A stretch of 32,944 bases of DNA from Candidatus Kapaibacterium sp. (GCA_025455065.1 JALONG010000072.1:1-32944), one strand, 5' to 3'; counted from the stretch's first letter, positions 9,183 to 17,775 are shown. Notes: generated by a model from the sequence alone, not told the origin. Program-made: numbers and translations.

Positions 9183-11207
9183 ATGCGTTCTTGTTTCGTG
9201 GTGGTCTGCTTATTGGTGCTGTCTTTTGGTAAACAAATGCTTGTTGCTCAAGAATTGCACTGGGAGCCGTCATTCGTCCGTTTTGATTGCAGAATCAACC
9301 TTTTTGCAACGAGTGGTCAAACACTTTATGCGGGAGCAAGTGATAATCTTTATCGCTCTGATGATAGCGGCAAAACATGGCGTGGGCAACTTAATAATTT
9401 GGGATCTCCTTCGATAAATGCAATAACCGATTACAGCATCGGCGTTTTTGTAGTCGGCGCTTTTGTAAGTTCTAATGGTTTGTTCTGTAATGGAAATAAC
9501 TGTTCGTCAATCCTTGTCAGTGCAAGGACTAACGCCGTTGCGGCTATTGGAAACATTCTGTTCATTGGTACAGGTACTTCGGGCGTATTACGTCGTACCA
9601 ATTCAGGATGGTCACCCTATAATGTAGGTTTGACATCCAATATTAGCGTTCTTACCACAAGTGGTAGTATCCTGTATGCCGGAAGCCCTCTTGGAATGTA
9701 CCGCACACTTGACAGTGGTTTGACTTGGAGCGCTATCAATCGTGGTTTGGCGGATACTCGTGTGCAGGCAATTGCAGCTAATTCATCGTTTGTTTTTGCA
9801 GCGACAGAGGGCGGTATTTTTCGTTCGCAAGATAGCGGAACTACGTGGATGGCAGTAAATACGGGCTTGACAGAACGTAATGTCAAAGCAGTCATCATCG
9901 GCGATGGAGCAGTTTTTCTTGCCACAAGCACAGGCACAGTTTTCCGTTCTACCGATAACGGCGTTAATTGGATCAGAGTACCGTTTAGCTTTCAAGGCTC
10001 TCCTGTACTGTCATTTGGGAAATTGCAGAATATGATATTTGCTGGAACGCGAGAGGCAGGAATATTTCGCTCTGCGGATAATGGTGTAACGTGGCAACAA
10101 TTTGGCGACGGACTTACCCAGCGAAGTGTTTCCGGTGCGGTTTCTGTGGGTTCATTGCTTCTTCTCAGTCGTGGGAATGCCTTATATTCGCTGGAAAGTA
10201 ATGGGAAAGAATGGAAGTTTTATGCGAATATGCCCGGCGAGGCAGATACGTTCATTGCATTGGGAAAAACGATGTACGCCTACCGACGTTTTGGAAATGG
10301 GATGTATCAGTCCGATAATCTGGGTAAAGTATGGGAGCGAAAAGATGGTTTTGTGAATGTTGTTTCTATGCAATCGAATCTCTTGTTTTCTTGGAGCGTA
10401 GGTGGGGTGCTTCGTAGCTCAGATACAGGTAAAACATTGCAAGTAATCAGTTACCACAATATTCCTAATGCAAGCCTATTTGCTGTTCCTAATTCACGGA
10501 TACTTTTTGCACTGAGTCCCCGAGACAGCAATAGTAAACGTTCCGCAGACAACGGGTTTACATGGAGCAACTTCAATAGCGCACGATTTTCCCCATACTC
10601 ATTTTTCCGCCAAGGCGCGGCAATCCTTGCTGCAACCCCTCGTGGTTTGCAGCGCTCCGACGATGATGGTGCAACATGGAGAGTAGTAGGGGATACGGTC
10701 GTGAGTCGGATACAGGTCGGAACAACGCTATATGCGGCTATAAGCGGTAGCGGAGGTTTTCTGCGTTCAAATGATAATGGTATGACGTGGGCGGTTGAAA
10801 GTTCGGGATTGCCCGGAGTATTTATTGATTGGTTTTATGCCAATAATGGAACAATAATTGCCTCGACAAGCCTAGGTCTTTTCCAAGCAATACTGCCCGC
10901 AACTATCACATCTGCCGCATCCGTAGTGTCGCGCTCATCGGTATCAAGCCACAGTAGTTTTATCTTCCGCCCCAACCCCGTCACCAATCAAACCACGCTT
11001 CAACTCGACCTTGCAAGTACGACACCTGTTACAATGCTGCTGTACAATACGCTTGGGCAGTGTGTCCTTTTGCGGGAATTGGGAACATTGCCCGAAGGCG
11101 CACACGACATCATGCAGGACATGAGCAATATCCCGCGAGGTGCATATACGCTGGTTGTGCAGGCAGGAAGCGAGCGTTTGGCGCGTCAGTTGAGAGTGAT
11201 GCCGTAG
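9183..11207 (+). CDS. Secreted Ycf48/BNR-repeat protein with type IX sorting domain
   Basis: The product is about 674 residues. ATG 9183 is preferred over ATG 9147 because it has a GAGGTG ribosome-binding site just upstream and opens a typical signal peptide (MRSCFVVVCLLVLSFG...MLVAQ-E). The body holds repeated units of about 45-50 residues containing S-x-D-x-G-x-T-W (for example RSDDSGKTW, RTLDSGLTW, RSQDSGTTW, RSADNGVTW). These are characteristic of BNR/sialidase-like and Ycf48-like beta-propellers. The C-terminus (FRPNPVTNQTTLQL, then IPRGAYTLVVQAG, ending LRVMP) is a type A sorting domain. It is probably exposed on or released from the outer membrane. The function is unknown, and no catalytic sialidase residues are evident. 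The N-terminal half of the third large protein (21756-25718, minus) carries similar repeats. Confidence 0.87.
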   Translation: MRSCFVVVCLLVLSFGKQMLVAQELHWEPSFVRFDCRINLFATSGQTLYAGASDNLYRSDDSGKTWRGQLNNLGSPSINAITDYSIGVFVVGAFVSSNGLFCNGNNCSSILVSARTNAVAAIGNILFIGTGTSGVLRRTNSGWSPYNVGLTSNISVLTTSGSILYAGSPLGMYRTLDSGLTWSAINRGLADTRVQAIAANSSFVFAATEGGIFRSQDSGTTWMAVNTGLTERNVKAVIIGDGAVFLATSTGTVFRSTDNGVNWIRVPFSFQGSPVLSFGKLQNMIFAGTREAGIFRSADNGVTWQQFGDGLTQRSVSGAVSVGSLLLLSRGNALYSLESNGKEWKFYANMPGEADTFIALGKTMYAYRRFGNGMYQSDNLGKVWERKDGFVNVVSMQSNLLFSWSVGGVLRSSDTGKTLQVISYHNIPNASLFAVPNSRILFALSPRDSNSKRSADNGFTWSNFNSARFSPYSFFRQGAAILAATPRGLQRSDDDGATWRVVGDTVVSRIQVGTTLYAAISGSGGFLRSNDNGMTWAVESSGLPGVFIDWFYANNGTIIASTSLGLFQAILPATITSAASVVSRSSVSSHSSFIFRPNPVTNQTTLQLDLASTTPVTMLLYNTLGQCVLLRELGTLPEGAHDIMQDMSNIPRGAYTLVVQAGSERLARQLRVMP

Positions 11208-11223
11208 GTTTGTACAATGTGTT

Positions 11224-11261
11224 CGGGAGAGCGCTTTGTAGCGCGGTTTGTGCGGTTTTAA
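11224..11261 (+). pseudogene. Relic of the giant gene's 3' end (GERFVARFVRF tail)
   Basis: Just after the stop of the preceding gene, codons 11226-11261 read GERFVARFVRF followed by TAA. This is identical to the last eleven residues and stop of the giant protein ending at 8875. The similarity continues through the TAAGCGGTGA stretch and into the following terminator hairpin. The relic has no start and is out of context, so it looks like a leftover from recombination between related 3' ends. Confidence 0.7.
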
Positions 11262-11282
11262 GCGGTGATGTTTCTTTTGCAA

Positions 11283-11317
11283 AAAGAGCCTGATTGAGAG
11301 TATCAATCAGGCTCTTT
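11283..11317. terminator. Bidirectional terminator hairpin between convergent genes
   Basis: A perfect 15-bp stem (AAAGAGCCTGATTGA and complement) encloses the loop GAGTA. It has T-rich sequence on the right and an A-run on the left, so it can serve both the plus-strand BNR-repeat gene and the minus-strand lipoprotein gene. Its central 33 bp are the exact reverse complement of the hairpin at 8901-8933. Confidence 0.82.
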
Positions 11318-11337
11318 CGTTTTGTTTACACTTTCGT

Positions 11338-12150
11338 TTATTTCTGCTTATACTCGTGCAAATCCCGCAAGAGCGCTGTAATCCTTGCGTCATTGACAGG
11401 AACAGCCGGAAACGTCGCATTTGCCTTGCTTTGTACGATTTTGGGGAAAGGATTTTTTCGGAACACGCCCGTAAACACGTCAATATGGTTGCCTTTGATT
11501 GCTCCGCCAATATCGCCCGCAAAGAAATACCCGTCGTGCAGGACTTTTTTGCCGGAAGGTAATTCCACCTCCGTTCCGCGAACACCCGGAATATACAGCA
11601 CAGAGCCAATCGGGTACGTGTTCGTATCAACGGCAATCGTGCGAAACGGCACTAACATCAAGCCTTTTACGCCATCACCAAACTCACCCCGGGCGTAAGT
11701 GTAGCGTGTGCGCCCGATAGCTTCCGGCTTGATGAGTGGTCCTTTGAAAAACTTCGAGCAGTCCACCTGCAAATCTTTTCCGCGCCCTGCGTAATTGTAG
11801 GTGCGCAGATTTCCCGCCGAATCTTTCACCAAAATTGTTCCTTCCACGCCGCCATGACACCAATCGTAATCGCTCAAATTCACACCAAAACTTTTGCCGT
11901 CCATGTCCAACAGCGCATGACCATTGGCGTTGGTGGCTTCGGCATAATGCACGTAGTATTGCGTTGCCCAGAGCGAATTTGCCTGCTGCGTAGGCGTGGT
12001 GCTGTTCGGCGTGGTGCTGTATTCCGGCAATCCGAAGGCATATTCGCCAAGTGTGGAACGGTCAATTTGTAACGAAGTTTGCTGCGAAGAAGCGCATGAA
12101 TACAGGGTTAGAGCAGTGCAAAGGGTGAAAAGGAGGGGAAGTTTTTGCAT
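11338..12150 (-). CDS. 3D-domain lipoprotein (MltA-like C-terminal fold)
   Basis: The product is 270 residues. The N-terminus MQKLPLLFTLCTALTLYSC is a lipoprotein signal with lipobox LYSC, placing Cys19 as the acylated residue and the protein in the cell envelope. The C-terminal half carries a 3D (Asp-Asp-Asp) domain: an IAVDTNTYPIGSVLYIPG segment, then GYFFAGDIGGAIKGNHIDVF with the conserved aspartates. This domain forms the catalytic part of MltA-type lytic transglycosylases and related cell-wall proteins, so a role in peptidoglycan cleavage or remodelling is likely but inferred. The N-terminal half (about 30-150) has no motif I recognise. The gene ends at the shared bidirectional hairpin and is followed upstream by a palindromic repeat element. 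Confidence 0.82.
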   Translation of the reverse strand: MQKLPLLFTLCTALTLYSCASSQQTSLQIDRSTLGEYAFGLPEYSTTPNSTTPTQQANSLWATQYYVHYAEATNANGHALLDMDGKSFGVNLSDYDWCHGGVEGTILVKDSAGNLRTYNYAGRGKDLQVDCSKFFKGPLIKPEAIGRTRYTYARGEFGDGVKGLMLVPFRTIAVDTNTYPIGSVLYIPGVRGTEVELPSGKKVLHDGYFFAGDIGGAIKGNHIDVFTGVFRKNPFPKIVQSKANATFPAVPVNDARITALLRDLHEYKQK

Positions 12151-12204
12151 AGAGTTGCGCTTGTAAAATCTCGTAAAATGTTGTTCAAAAATGGTAATGA
12201 GCGA

Positions 12205-12391
12205 GGCTTCCCCGTCCTACCGCTTCTGAGCGGTAGAACGGGTTGCCCGGAACTATAAATCGAGAAACCCGTTCTACCATAGTACATAGCCCAAAAGAAG
12301 CGCCGTTGCTTTTGTTGCCCGGAACTACAAATCGGGAAACCCGTTCTACCGCCGCCCCGAAGACGGTGCGAAGCGTTAGGACGGGGAAGGC
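12205..12391. repeat. Palindromic intergenic repeat element (MITE- or REP-like)
   Basis: The ends are imperfect inverted repeats of 22 bp matching at 20 positions (12205-12226 starting GGCTTCCCCGTCC; 12370-12391 ending GGACGGGGAAGGC). Inside are a short hairpin (TACCGCT-TCTG-AGCGGTA, 12218-12235) and two direct copies of a 36-bp unit (12243-12278 and 12315-12350), both ending AACCCGTTCTACC. GGTAGAACGGGTT at 12232-12244 is the complement of that ending. It has no coding potential. It sits 10 bp beyond the stop of the permease gene, so it may also act as an RNA-processing or termination signal. Confidence 0.65.
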
Positions 12392-12401
12392 AGACAAAAT
12401 A

Positions 12402-13847
12402 TCAATGCCCGCCGCCAACTGCCGCATCGTGGTCAATGCCTTGTGCTTTCAAGACGCGCTGCGTTTGGAAGGTATAAAATACCAAATACGCAAAGCAAAC
12501 GACTGTTACCCAATACGACGTGTGAATCGTGGTTTTATCAGCGATAAAGCCTTGAAGCGGGGGGATAATTGCGCCGCCCAAAATCATCATTATCAGGAAT
12601 AGCGAGCCTTGCGAGGTATATTTTCCCAAACCCGCCACTGCCAGCGCAAAAATACAGGGCCACATAATCGAACAGCACAAACCGCCGCTAATAAACGCAA
12701 AGACCGCGATTTTTCCAGTGGTGAACAGTCCCACGAGCATGGCGAGAATTGCCAATGACGAGAAAATTAGCATCGTGCGGGCGGGTTTGTCTTGGCTGAG
12801 GAAAAAGCCGCAAATTTGAATCACAATGCACACCGCATACACGTACAAATCGCTGACATCATGCCCGTTTAGCACGTTTGCGCCCAGAATCACCGCAAAA
12901 CCTACAAACGGCACAATGACCGTCAGCACGTGCTTCATCGTTTTCGACATTTCAAAGACCGCAATAGCGCCCGTCCAGCGCCCAATCATCAGGCTTCCCC
13001 AATAGAGCGAGATAAAATGCGCGATTTGCGATTCTTTGTAAGAGCCAAATTCCGGCAGTGCCAAAAGCGCACCTAAGTTGCTTTGAATCGTAACTTCCAC
13101 GCCAACGTAGGTGAAAATTGCCGTCATGCCCAGCACGAGCTGCGGGTATTTGAGAGCGCTACCGCCTTTTTCGATGTGTTCGTCATTGGTGATTGTGGGC
13201 AAATTGGAAAACTGAAAAAACACCGCAACTGCCGTAAACAAGACCGCCAAGCCGACATACATTTTGACGACGGAGGCAATTTCTACCGTCACATTCTGGC
13301 TACTCAGCGCCCCGAAGAGGATAAAACTCACGACAATCGGTCCGACGGTCGTTCCGAAGGAATTGACACCGCCGCCAAAGTTAAGGCGATGCGAACCCGT
13401 TTCCGGCGCACCCAAAGCAACCGCAAAGGGCTGTGCGCAGGTTTGCTGAAGCGAGAATCCAAGCGCTATGGCGAAGAACGATGCCAAAATAAACGGATAC
13501 GAACCCACGTTCACCGCAGCTATCATCAAAAGCGCACCCAAGGCGGACACCAGCAAACCATAGATTATACCACGCTTGTAGCCGATTTTGTTCAAAATGT
13601 CTATCCCCGAAAGCCGCTCAAATACATACAGCAAGAGCGAACCCATGAAATACGCGAAATAAAACGCAAAGTCAATGAGTTGTGATTGGAACTGCGTTAA
13701 TTGAAAATGCGATTTGCAAAACGGGATAAATACGCCGTTGGAGGCGGCAAGAAATCCCCAAAAGAAAAAGACCGTGACGAGCGTAAGGAATTTCGGCATA
13801 TCGGTCGAAGAGCCGCCGGAAGGTGTGTATGCTGTGGCTGTGGACAT
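12402..13847 (-). CDS. FucP-type sugar MFS transporter
   Basis: The product is 481 residues with about 12 hydrophobic membrane segments. The N-terminal segment FLTLVTVFFFWGFLAASNG and the following FKSHF-like/FYFAYFMGSL region match the FHS (fucose-galactose-glucose:H+ symporter) branch of the major facilitator superfamily, as does QQTCAQPFAVALGAPETGSH with its N-F-G-G-G-V-N-S-FG continuation. It probably imports a hexose or deoxyhexose by proton symport across the inner membrane. The exact sugar cannot be read from sequence. The ATG at 13847 is the natural start. It lies directly downstream of the small HTH gene on the same strand with a 38-bp gap, but the HTH gene seems to belong to the restriction-modification locus. 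Confidence 0.85.
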   Translation of the reverse strand: MSTATAYTPSGGSSTDMPKFLTLVTVFFFWGFLAASNGVFIPFCKSHFQLTQFQSQLIDFAFYFAYFMGSLLLYVFERLSGIDILNKIGYKRGIIYGLLVSALGALLMIAAVNVGSYPFILASFFAIALGFSLQQTCAQPFAVALGAPETGSHRLNFGGGVNSFGTTVGPIVVSFILFGALSSQNVTVEIASVVKMYVGLAVLFTAVAVFFQFSNLPTITNDEHIEKGGSALKYPQLVLGMTAIFTYVGVEVTIQSNLGALLALPEFGSYKESQIAHFISLYWGSLMIGRWTGAIAVFEMSKTMKHVLTVIVPFVGFAVILGANVLNGHDVSDLYVYAVCIVIQICGFFLSQDKPARTMLIFSSLAILAMLVGLFTTGKIAVFAFISGGLCCSIMWPCIFALAVAGLGKYTSQGSLFLIMMILGGAIIPPLQGFIADKTTIHTSYWVTVVCFAYLVFYTFQTQRVLKAQGIDHDAAVGGGH

Positions 13848-13885
13848 GATTTTTCCTGAACAGTGGATGGAAGAGTTTGATGCGA

Positions 13886-14116
13886 TTATGAAGAAATTTC
13901 GTTTGCTGAACTTGACGAATTGTCATTGTTTGAATATCCTTTGGGACGATAGTGTTCTTTAGGATTCCACTTCTTTGCTTTATTGTCCAAAATGATTACT
14001 TTACGCCCGGAAAATTCTTCAACGGTTAATGAATGAAGATTATTATAGACAGTTTGTCTGCTTGTCTTTTTTGACCGCGCAAAATCAGTAATAGAAATAT
14101 AGTATTTTTCACTCAT
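13886..14116 (-). CDS. Small helix-turn-helix DNA-binding protein
   Basis: The product is 76 residues. I take ATG 14116 as the start (MSEKYYISITDFARS) because the upstream extension to 14125 would use a TTG. The N-terminal 40 residues look like a MerR/excisionase-type winged HTH (ITDFARSKKTSRQTVYNNL, followed by a short wing with GRKVIILD). The rest is polar and Ser/Asn-rich. It is divergent from the adenine methyltransferase gene, with a 117-bp shared promoter region. A role as controller of that restriction-modification locus is plausible. It could also be a stray phage or plasmid regulator. Confidence 0.6.
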   Translation of the reverse strand: MSEKYYISITDFARSKKTSRQTVYNNLHSLTVEEFSGRKVIILDNKAKKWNPKEHYRPKGYSNNDNSSSSANEISS

Positions 14117-14164
14117 TTGAGGCAAGAGACTAATGCTGAGCGCAATGAAAAGAGTAATTTAATG

Positions 14165-14196
14165 TTTGACAAGAGTGTAAAACATTTGTATTTTTG
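14165..14196 (+). promoter_or_regulatory. Bacteroidota-type promoter of the methyltransferase gene
   Basis: TTTG at 14165-14168 and TATTTTTG at 14189-14196 are separated by 20 nt, matching the TTTG-N19/20-TAnnTTTG consensus of the Bacteroidota primary sigma factor. The predicted start of transcription near 14203 is about 30 nt before the ATG at 14234. The surrounding region is strongly AT-rich. Confidence 0.6.
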
Positions 14197-14233
14197 TTGA
14201 ACGAAAAAAATTCAAATAAACCGAAAAGTATCC

Positions 14234-15248
14234 ATGAACCAAGCTATTAACTCGCCATTTCGATATGCAGGCGGAAAATTTTATGCCCGACATCTTATTT
14301 TGGAGCATCTTGTTCCGCACAAGGTCTATGTTGAGCCATTTGCGGGTGGCGGTTCAATATTTTTTGCAAAAAATAAATCCGTTGAAAATTGGCTGAACGA
14401 TGTAGATCCTGATTTAATCAATGTCTATCAAACTATTCGAGACAGACCCGATGAATTGGCTGAAGCGCTGCAATCCGAAGAAGCGACAAAAGAACGCCAT
14501 TCATGGTATAAAAACGAATTCAATCCTCAAAACGATTTAGAACGCGCTGTACGTTGGTATTACCTAAACCGCACTTCGTATTCTGGCATTATGAATCCTC
14601 GAAATTGTTATTGGGGCTATGGCGACAAATACAGTATGCGTCCCGAAAATTGGGGGCGTAATATCGAAAGAACGTCCGCAAAATTACAGAATGTTCGCTT
14701 AACGTGTCTGGATTTTGAAGAGGTAATTACCTCTGTCGAAGCTAGTCTTTGCACATAAGTCTGGAGGGCGCGTCAATGCTTGCCTCTTCGGGGTGCAGTT
14801 TTGCCTTGTTTCATAGTAATCATTGCGAAACTGTCCCACGAGAATCGAAGATAATGCTTTTTTGTTTATTGACCCTCCCTATTTCAACGCAGACCAAGAT
14901 AAATTCTACACATTTTCATTTTCTCACGATGATCATATTCGCTTAAATGCTGTGTTGCAGCGCCATCGTTATCGTATCAAATTCTTGCTGACCTACGATA
15001 ACAGCCATGAAATTCGGGACTTATACTCTTGGGCTGCGGAAATACATGATAAAGAATGGAATTATACCATTAACCGCACCGATGATCAAAAACTGACACA
15101 ATCCATAAAAAATGGAGAAGTAAAGGATGCGAAAACAGAAAAAAAAACGCGCTATAAAGGGAAAGAAATTTTTATTATGAATTACGCGACGAGCCAAGAC
15201 AGCCTATTTCCCACGACTTTTTATCAAGCGCAAGAAGAGGTCTTCTGA
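14234..15248 (+). pseudogene. D12-class (Dam-type) adenine methyltransferase, interrupted
   Basis: The 5' part (14234-14758) holds FRYAGGKFYAR and the AdoMet-binding VEPFAGGGSIFF motif. The 3' part, in another frame, holds the catalytic IDPPYF motif near 14877, then FLLTYDNSHEI and WNYTINRTDDQK to the stop at 15248. Together they form one alpha-class N6-adenine methyltransferase of about 300 residues. The break is a 109-bp insertion bounded by TCGAAG at 14736-14741 and 14845-14850. Removing 109 bp restores a continuous frame reading DFEEVITSVEDNAFLFIDPPY. Without excision, translation ends at the TAA at 14756-14758. The 3' half could only be made separately from a TTG such as 14823. The gene overlaps the convergent endonuclease gene by 45 bp. 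Two-chain activity is possible but not expected. Confidence 0.85.
14742..14850. mobile_element. 109-bp insertion in the methyltransferase gene with 6-bp direct repeats
   Basis: This segment, counted with one copy of TCGAAG, separates the two in-frame halves of the methyltransferase gene. It has no coding capacity and no obvious terminal inverted repeats. It begins CTAGTCTTTGCAC and ends GTCCCACGAGAATCGAAG. The 6-bp flanking repeats resemble a target-site duplication. Its origin (small non-autonomous element or other insertion) cannot be settled from one copy. Confidence 0.6.
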
Positions 15249-16013
15249 TTCTTCAATCGGAATCCAGCGCTGAAGCGGTCTGCCATTGCCATGTTGGAAT
15301 TTAATAGTCGGATAGTTCGGGATAAAACCACAGTTCTTCGGATTTGCACATTTTCTTCGTGAGCATTGTACACCATTTGCTCTAGAGACCACTAATGATG
15401 AGGATTCTGCGACATACATTCTGAAAAAAGCAAAATCTTTCAACGGCTGTTTGGTATCGGTTAGAATGGACGTTAAAAATGCCTCTTCTCGGTTGCTTGG
15501 CTGCCAAATAAATGCACCTTCTTCGTTTGTTCTGTAAAATGCGTTGGCAAGGGAAGTAATAACCACATCAAAATCATCAGCCAAATATTGGTCGTTGTGT
15601 ACGGATAAATCTGTTTCGCTCACCCCTTTTTTCGGAGCGAGTTCCCGCACCATTTCTGCGCCTAGTGTGCGACTGCGCATACATTTCACACGAATTTCAC
15701 AAATGCCAGATGCCTTTACCCGAAATGTTTCTTTTCCTGCAAGTTTACACTCAATACTCAAAGATTTGCCCGTTGGCAAGTGCCGCAAAACAACGTCTTT
15801 GTCATGTGAGCCAAGTTGTGGATTGAGTACGGGTTTTTCTGCTTGCCAAATTTCATTGGGCAAGACACTATTGAGCATAAGCATTACGGAAAACTCAAAT
15901 GCTTTTCCGCGAATCATCGGAATCACTTTGGGGTCGTTTAGAGTATCGGACAAATACTCCAAAGGAATATTCTATTCTTCGCAATACTGCTCAAGTTTAC
16001 GTTGCCATGTCAT
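15204..16013 (-). pseudogene. Putative type II restriction endonuclease with early nonsense codon
   Basis: The open part from codon 17 onward gives about 252 residues. It includes DKDVVLRHLP followed by SLSIECKLAGKETF, a D...ExK arrangement of PD-(D/E)XK nucleases, and a Cys-rich patch near the end (QCSRRKCANPKNC). The only ATG giving a natural N-terminus is at 16013. It reads MTWQRKLEQYCEE, then TAG at 15974-15972, then NIPLEYLSDTLND in the same frame. An intact parent would be about 269 residues. A shorter product could start at the TTG at 15962. The gene converges on and overlaps the adenine methyltransferase, the usual layout for a cognate pair. The recognition sequence is unknown, and assignment as an endonuclease rests on this context plus the ExK motif. 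Confidence 0.6.
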
Positions 16014-16051
16014 AGATTGTTGGTAATGTTGGTGTAACCTTAAAAAAGTGT

Positions 16052-17743
16052 TTACCCCTTCCGAAACTGCACCGCTTTCCACTCGGCAAACAAGTGTTTA
16101 ACGCGGTTGCGCTGATATTTGCCTGTCGTTGTAACGGGCAGGGAATCCGTAAAAACCACCACTTTCGGCGCTTTGCTGAACGGCATTTCAGCACGGCAAT
16201 ACGCCAAAATAGCTTCCTTGCTTGCTTCCGTAGCATTCCGCTCCGTAGTATTTTTCGGGAAGTCGGGAATAACAAGTGCGCCGACTTCTTCGCCATAAAA
16301 ATCATTTTCAAACCCCACACAAATCGCCGCCTTTACCCCCGGCGCACGCGATAAAACCTCATCAATCTCCAATGGCGCAAGATTCACACCGCCGCGAATA
16401 ATCAACTCTTTCAGCCGTCCGGTAATAAAAAAATACGGTCTGCCGCTTGCATCACGCTTGAAAAAGCCTTCATCGCCGCTCCGAAACCAGCCGAATGCAA
16501 AGGTTTTTTCGTTTGCTTCGGGGTTTTGGTAGTATTCTTTCATCACATTTGCTCCGCGAATGACGATTTCCCCGCGTTCCATTTCCTGAAGCGCATGACC
16601 GTTGTCGTCGTGGATTGCCATTTCATTCACGGGAAGCGGTACGCCAATGCTGGGAAAACCAAAGTCTTGCATCCAGCGTGTATGCTCGCTTGCGTCGAGG
16701 TCAATCGGCAAATAGCATGAATAACACGTCGTTTCCGAAAGCCCGTAACCATGCAAAATCCGCACATTGAACGTTTGCTCAAACTGCTCGGCAAGTGAGC
16801 AAGTAAGCGGTCCTGCGCCGCAAATCACGTAACGTAGACTTTTCGGAACGGTGATAGAATCTGTTTTCGCGGCTTCCAGCAAAAATGCCAAAAGCGTTGG
16901 AACAACCGACACAATCTGCACTCCTTCGCGCTCGACGCGCTGAAAAAAATGCTCTGTTTGAAATTTTCGATTGAGAACCGTCGAAGCACCTGCCAGCATC
17001 GGTGTTGTGTGGGTAACAATCGTGCCGTTCACGTGATGCACCGGAAGCACACACATCAGGCGTGAAGCGCTGTTCAGCCCGTGCCACTCTGCAATCGCTG
17101 CTGAATCCGCAAGGATATTGCGCTGCACCAGCACTACACCTTTCGGATTGCCCGTTGTACCGCTTGTATAGACGATAAAACACTCATCGTCTAAGCGGGA
17201 AACTGCGCTATCGGGAAGGTACGGCGTAAGATTGCTGCAACGCTCGTGAAATCCGCCTTGCGTGGTTGTGTCATCGAAAACCTGCACCACATCTATTCCC
17301 TCGGGGATGACGGCGTTCAAGCGTTGAACGTAATCCTCGCGGCAAAAAACTACTTTTGCCGCAGAGTTGGTGAGAATATACCGCAAGCGCTCATCGTCTT
17401 CACTCATGTTCAAAGGAACGACACACAAGTCTGCGAGCCATGCGGCGAAGTATTGCACAATCGTATCAGGATGATTGTGGGCGGCAGTCGCAATGCGGTC
17501 TCCACGCTTGAGTCCCAAAGAGCGCATAAATGCTGCTGCTTTACGCACATTGTCAATGAAGGCTTGGTATGTGTACTCTGTGCGATTATTCTGCTCATCG
17601 TAATACACCAAAAACGTTGCCGAAGCGCTTGTCTGCTCACGTTCTGCCAAAAGATGCGCAAGAGAGCGGTAGGCAAGCGGATATGATTCCGGCGGTATGC
17701 CGTGGGTGGTTTGGGCTGCGTGGATTTTTTCGGAGTATGACAT
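16052..17743 (-). CDS. AMP-forming acyl-CoA synthetase / ligase (ANL superfamily)
   Basis: The product is 563 residues, the normal length of the family. It activates a carboxylic acid with ATP and transfers it to CoA (or another thiol) in the cytoplasm. Visible motifs: the P-loop IVYTSGTTGNPKGV at about 190-205; GYGLSETTC near 335; RSGDEGFF near 425; the hinge ITGRLKELIIRGGVNLAPLEIDE near 445; and the catalytic lysine in TTTGKYQRNRVKHL near the C-terminus. All key residues are present. Chain-length preference cannot be assigned. It resembles long- or medium-chain FadD/CaiC-like enzymes. It follows the PrsW-like gene on the same strand after a 300-bp AT-rich spacer, so it probably has its own promoter. 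Confidence 0.88.
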   Translation of the reverse strand: MSYSEKIHAAQTTHGIPPESYPLAYRSLAHLLAEREQTSASATFLVYYDEQNNRTEYTYQAFIDNVRKAAAFMRSLGLKRGDRIATAAHNHPDTIVQYFAAWLADLCVVPLNMSEDDERLRYILTNSAAKVVFCREDYVQRLNAVIPEGIDVVQVFDDTTTQGGFHERCSNLTPYLPDSAVSRLDDECFIVYTSGTTGNPKGVVLVQRNILADSAAIAEWHGLNSASRLMCVLPVHHVNGTIVTHTTPMLAGASTVLNRKFQTEHFFQRVEREGVQIVSVVPTLLAFLLEAAKTDSITVPKSLRYVICGAGPLTCSLAEQFEQTFNVRILHGYGLSETTCYSCYLPIDLDASEHTRWMQDFGFPSIGVPLPVNEMAIHDDNGHALQEMERGEIVIRGANVMKEYYQNPEANEKTFAFGWFRSGDEGFFKRDASGRPYFFITGRLKELIIRGGVNLAPLEIDEVLSRAPGVKAAICVGFENDFYGEEVGALVIPDFPKNTTERNATEASKEAILAYCRAEMPFSKAPKVVVFTDSLPVTTTGKYQRNRVKHLFAEWKAVQFRKG

Positions 17744-17744
17744 T

Positions 17745-17775
17745 GGTTACTTGGTCATTGGTTAGCTTGGTCATT
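17745..17775. repeat. TTGGTYA short repeats at the synthetase start
   Basis: Four TTGGTTA or TTGGTCA units lie in 31 bp, forming two copies of a 15-16-bp unit immediately upstream of the start codon on the minus strand. They resemble the other heptamer-repeat loci in the window. Confidence 0.55.

Noticed and set aside
14742-14850. Translational bypassing across the methyltransferase insertion
   Set aside because: The flanking repeats could in principle act as take-off and landing sites. However, the gap is long, no stop follows the take-off codon directly, and the partner nuclease is also broken, so simple inactivation is more likely.
14749-14946. 65-codon open frame across the insertion in the methyltransferase gene
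   Set aside because: It reads the catalytic part in the wrong frame and is better explained by the 109-bp insertion.
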